Source: an uncultured Lachnospiraceae bacterium
Lineage (GTDB): Bacteria; Bacillota; Clostridia; Lachnospirales; Lachnospiraceae
NCBI GenBank assembly: GCA_934339135.1
Contig: CAKRHP010000006.1
Coordinates: 98,799 to 162,798 of the forward strand
Reading direction: 5' to 3'
DNA length: 64,000 nt
Within the stretch, counting starts at the first letter, position 1, and each line of letters begins with the position of its first letter. The notes below the pieces were generated by a model, which was not told where the DNA came from, searched no databases, and saw nothing but the letters and a program-made list of their open reading frames with translations. The position numbers and the translations under genes are program-made. Below are positions 62,745-64,000 of the stretch, in pieces.

Positions 62745-62777
62745 AATAAAATAAGCCGCAAAGCGGCTTATTTTATT
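62745..62777. terminator. bidirectional terminator
   Basis: Arms 62745-62759 and 62763-62777 (AATAAAATAAGCCGC and its complement) form a perfect 15-bp stem with loop AAA. It ends transcription of the ATPase remnant. Confidence 0.9.
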
Positions 62778-62805
62778 TTTAATCTTTTTGTTTTCTCACT
62801 CCTCA

Positions 62806-63888
62806 TTATTTTGATGCCGAAATATCACAACGATAAAGGTCTTCCAACGATATCAACCTCACTTCGCCTCGCTCCTGAACCTGCAGAAGTCCATCCGTAA
62901 ATCCGCCTTTCGAAAAAATATAGTAATGATAACGATTTCCCTTTCCAAAAACCGATGCATATTCTCTGAGCAGATCAAGTTCATCCAAACCAATTTTCTC
63001 ATTTCTATATTTACACGAACCGATAATATATTCTTTCCCCCTGGCCGGAGTGCCGACAATATCAATCTGTACCTGCTTTTTCTTCCTGGGATCTGTTCCC
63101 CACCATTGACCGATTTCGCTAAGTTCAATCGGAAGACTATCCAAATAATAAAGCAGATAATCCTGACACATCTTCTCAAAAATCAACCCCATATAATCTG
63201 AAAAGTACTGTTTTACAGCATGCGGATATATCTTTGTAATTCTGCCGGAATCAATCGCACTCATATTGACAGGCACAAATCGGTACCAGAACCGAAAAAA
63301 ATTATCTGCCAACAAATAGATTGTTTTCCTACCCGGCTTTTCTGCAATCGGAGTTTCCTTTTTGACAATACCAAGATCAATCAGTGTCTTCAAATATTTC
63401 GATATAATTGAATTCTCCTCACCAACCTTCATCTTGATGTCATTCATTCTGGAAGCCCCCTCTGCAATCGCTTTAATAATTGCATTATAGATGGCCGGCT
63501 CCCTGAGTTCCTGCTTTAGCAAATTACCCGGCTCCTCATACAGATAGCTGGAACGGTCAAAAAAATGCTCCAGCAACGCTTCATCCACACTATCTTTTAC
63601 ATCCAGCTTATTGATATAATGAGGAACTCCTCCTGTAATTCCATAAATCAGAGAATTATCTTCGGCCGACAAATCCGGATGGAATACCGCTGTTTCCTTA
63701 TAATTCAATGGCTCAATCTTAAACTGGGCTGTTCTTCTTCCATACAAAGGACTTTGACTCCCAAGCACCTGACTTTCCATAAAACTCATAGATGAACCGC
63801 ACCAATCCAATGTGTCCAGTGTTAGATATTGTTCAATTTGTTGTTCTAACAATTCACATTCTATCCCCAAGAAAATCAGAGAACACAA
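62806..63888 (-). pseudogene. AAA-type ATPase with DUF234 domain, 5'-truncated
   Basis: About 360 residues cover the sensor region CGSSMSFMESQVLGSQSPLY, then the winged-helix part (ASRMNDIKMKVGEENSIISK) and the C-terminal DUF234 nuclease-like domain (IDIVGTPARGKEYIIGSCKY). The N-terminal P-loop and Walker B regions that family members carry are missing. The start is a poor TTG (63888) without a ribosome site, so it is most likely dead. Confidence 0.72.
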
Positions 63889-63904
63889 TACTTCTATTAC
63901 TTAA

Positions 63905-63946
63905 TAATTATCAGTAATCAAAAAATCATTTTGGTACTGATAATTA
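63905..63946. repeat. 12-bp inverted repeat upstream of the truncated ATPase
   Basis: TAATTATCAGTA (63905-63916) and TACTGATAATTA (63935-63946) are perfect arms with an 18-base spacer. A second repeat, CGGATAA (63978-63984) and TTATCCG (63992-63998), lies at the window edge. Either may be an operator or the mark of an inserted element. Confidence 0.6.
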
Positions 63947-64000
63947 AATATTATCGGGTGGAAAGATGTGGTCGTGACGGATAATTTTTAGTTATCCGAC

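Overview
The window looks like a chromosomal segment from a Firmicute of class Clostridia, most probably a gut Lachnospiraceae. Supporting signs are strong AGGAGG-type ribosome sites, a monomeric [FeFe] hydrogenase, PadR/DUF1700/DUF4097 cassettes, a VanW-type wall protein, DUF4179-type anti-sigma proteins and a FliB-type methylase. No genus is claimed. All calls come from reading the sequence; no database search was run.

Layout. 1-3 kb: glutamate racemase (cut by the window edge) behind an ArsR regulator, then a metal-efflux P-type ATPase with a separate metallochaperone and a recognisable SmtB/CzrA-type operator. 3-4.5 kb: [FeFe] hydrogenase. 4.6-9.9 kb: a tRNA-maturation block (tsaD, rnz, rimI, tsaB, tsaE) with small unknown genes between. 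10-13.2 kb: a RelA/SpoT-like synthetase domain on a long unknown C-terminal region, facing an HtrA-like membrane protein that has lost its catalytic triad. 13.3-19 kb: mutS2, a two-component system, and pfkA on the opposite strand.

19-27.3 kb is the most distinctive intact region. Two consecutive copies of a three-gene cassette (PadR regulator, DUF1700 membrane protein, DUF4097 surface protein) lie in tandem. In the first copy the PadR protein has grown to about 955 residues with Pro/Ala/Glu-rich tandem repeats. The second copy has a textbook promoter overlapped by a perfect 17-bp inverted repeat made of two smaller palindromes, a strong candidate PadR operator.

27.3-50 kb: trmL, an aminotransferase with an Lrp regulator, a HypE-like AIR-synthase protein, a VanW protein, a tiny 34-residue membrane protein, tRNA-Trp, two sigma-factor/membrane-partner pairs flanking an XRE regulator and a carB without adjacent carA, a FliB-type methylase, a DHH phosphoesterase, a lipoprotein with two esterase domains, and an orphan YgiT-type antitoxin beside a scar of its likely toxin. 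50-53.9 kb: a pair of ABC half-exporters.

54-64 kb is a graveyard of mobile DNA. It holds a frameshifted Rpn-type nuclease remnant, both ends of a large serine recombinase about 4.7 kb apart, RhuM, a coiled-coil unknown, and an ATPase lacking its P-loop part. Between the two recombinase ends sits a cargo cassette: a DUF990-type ABC-2 exporter, a decayed class-II aminoacyl-tRNA-synthetase-like ligase, and an XRE helix-turn-helix domain fused to a PurM-like enzyme domain with an altered active-site motif, preceded by a cluster of TTGAATT half-sites. This cassette is the best candidate for an undescribed system in the window.
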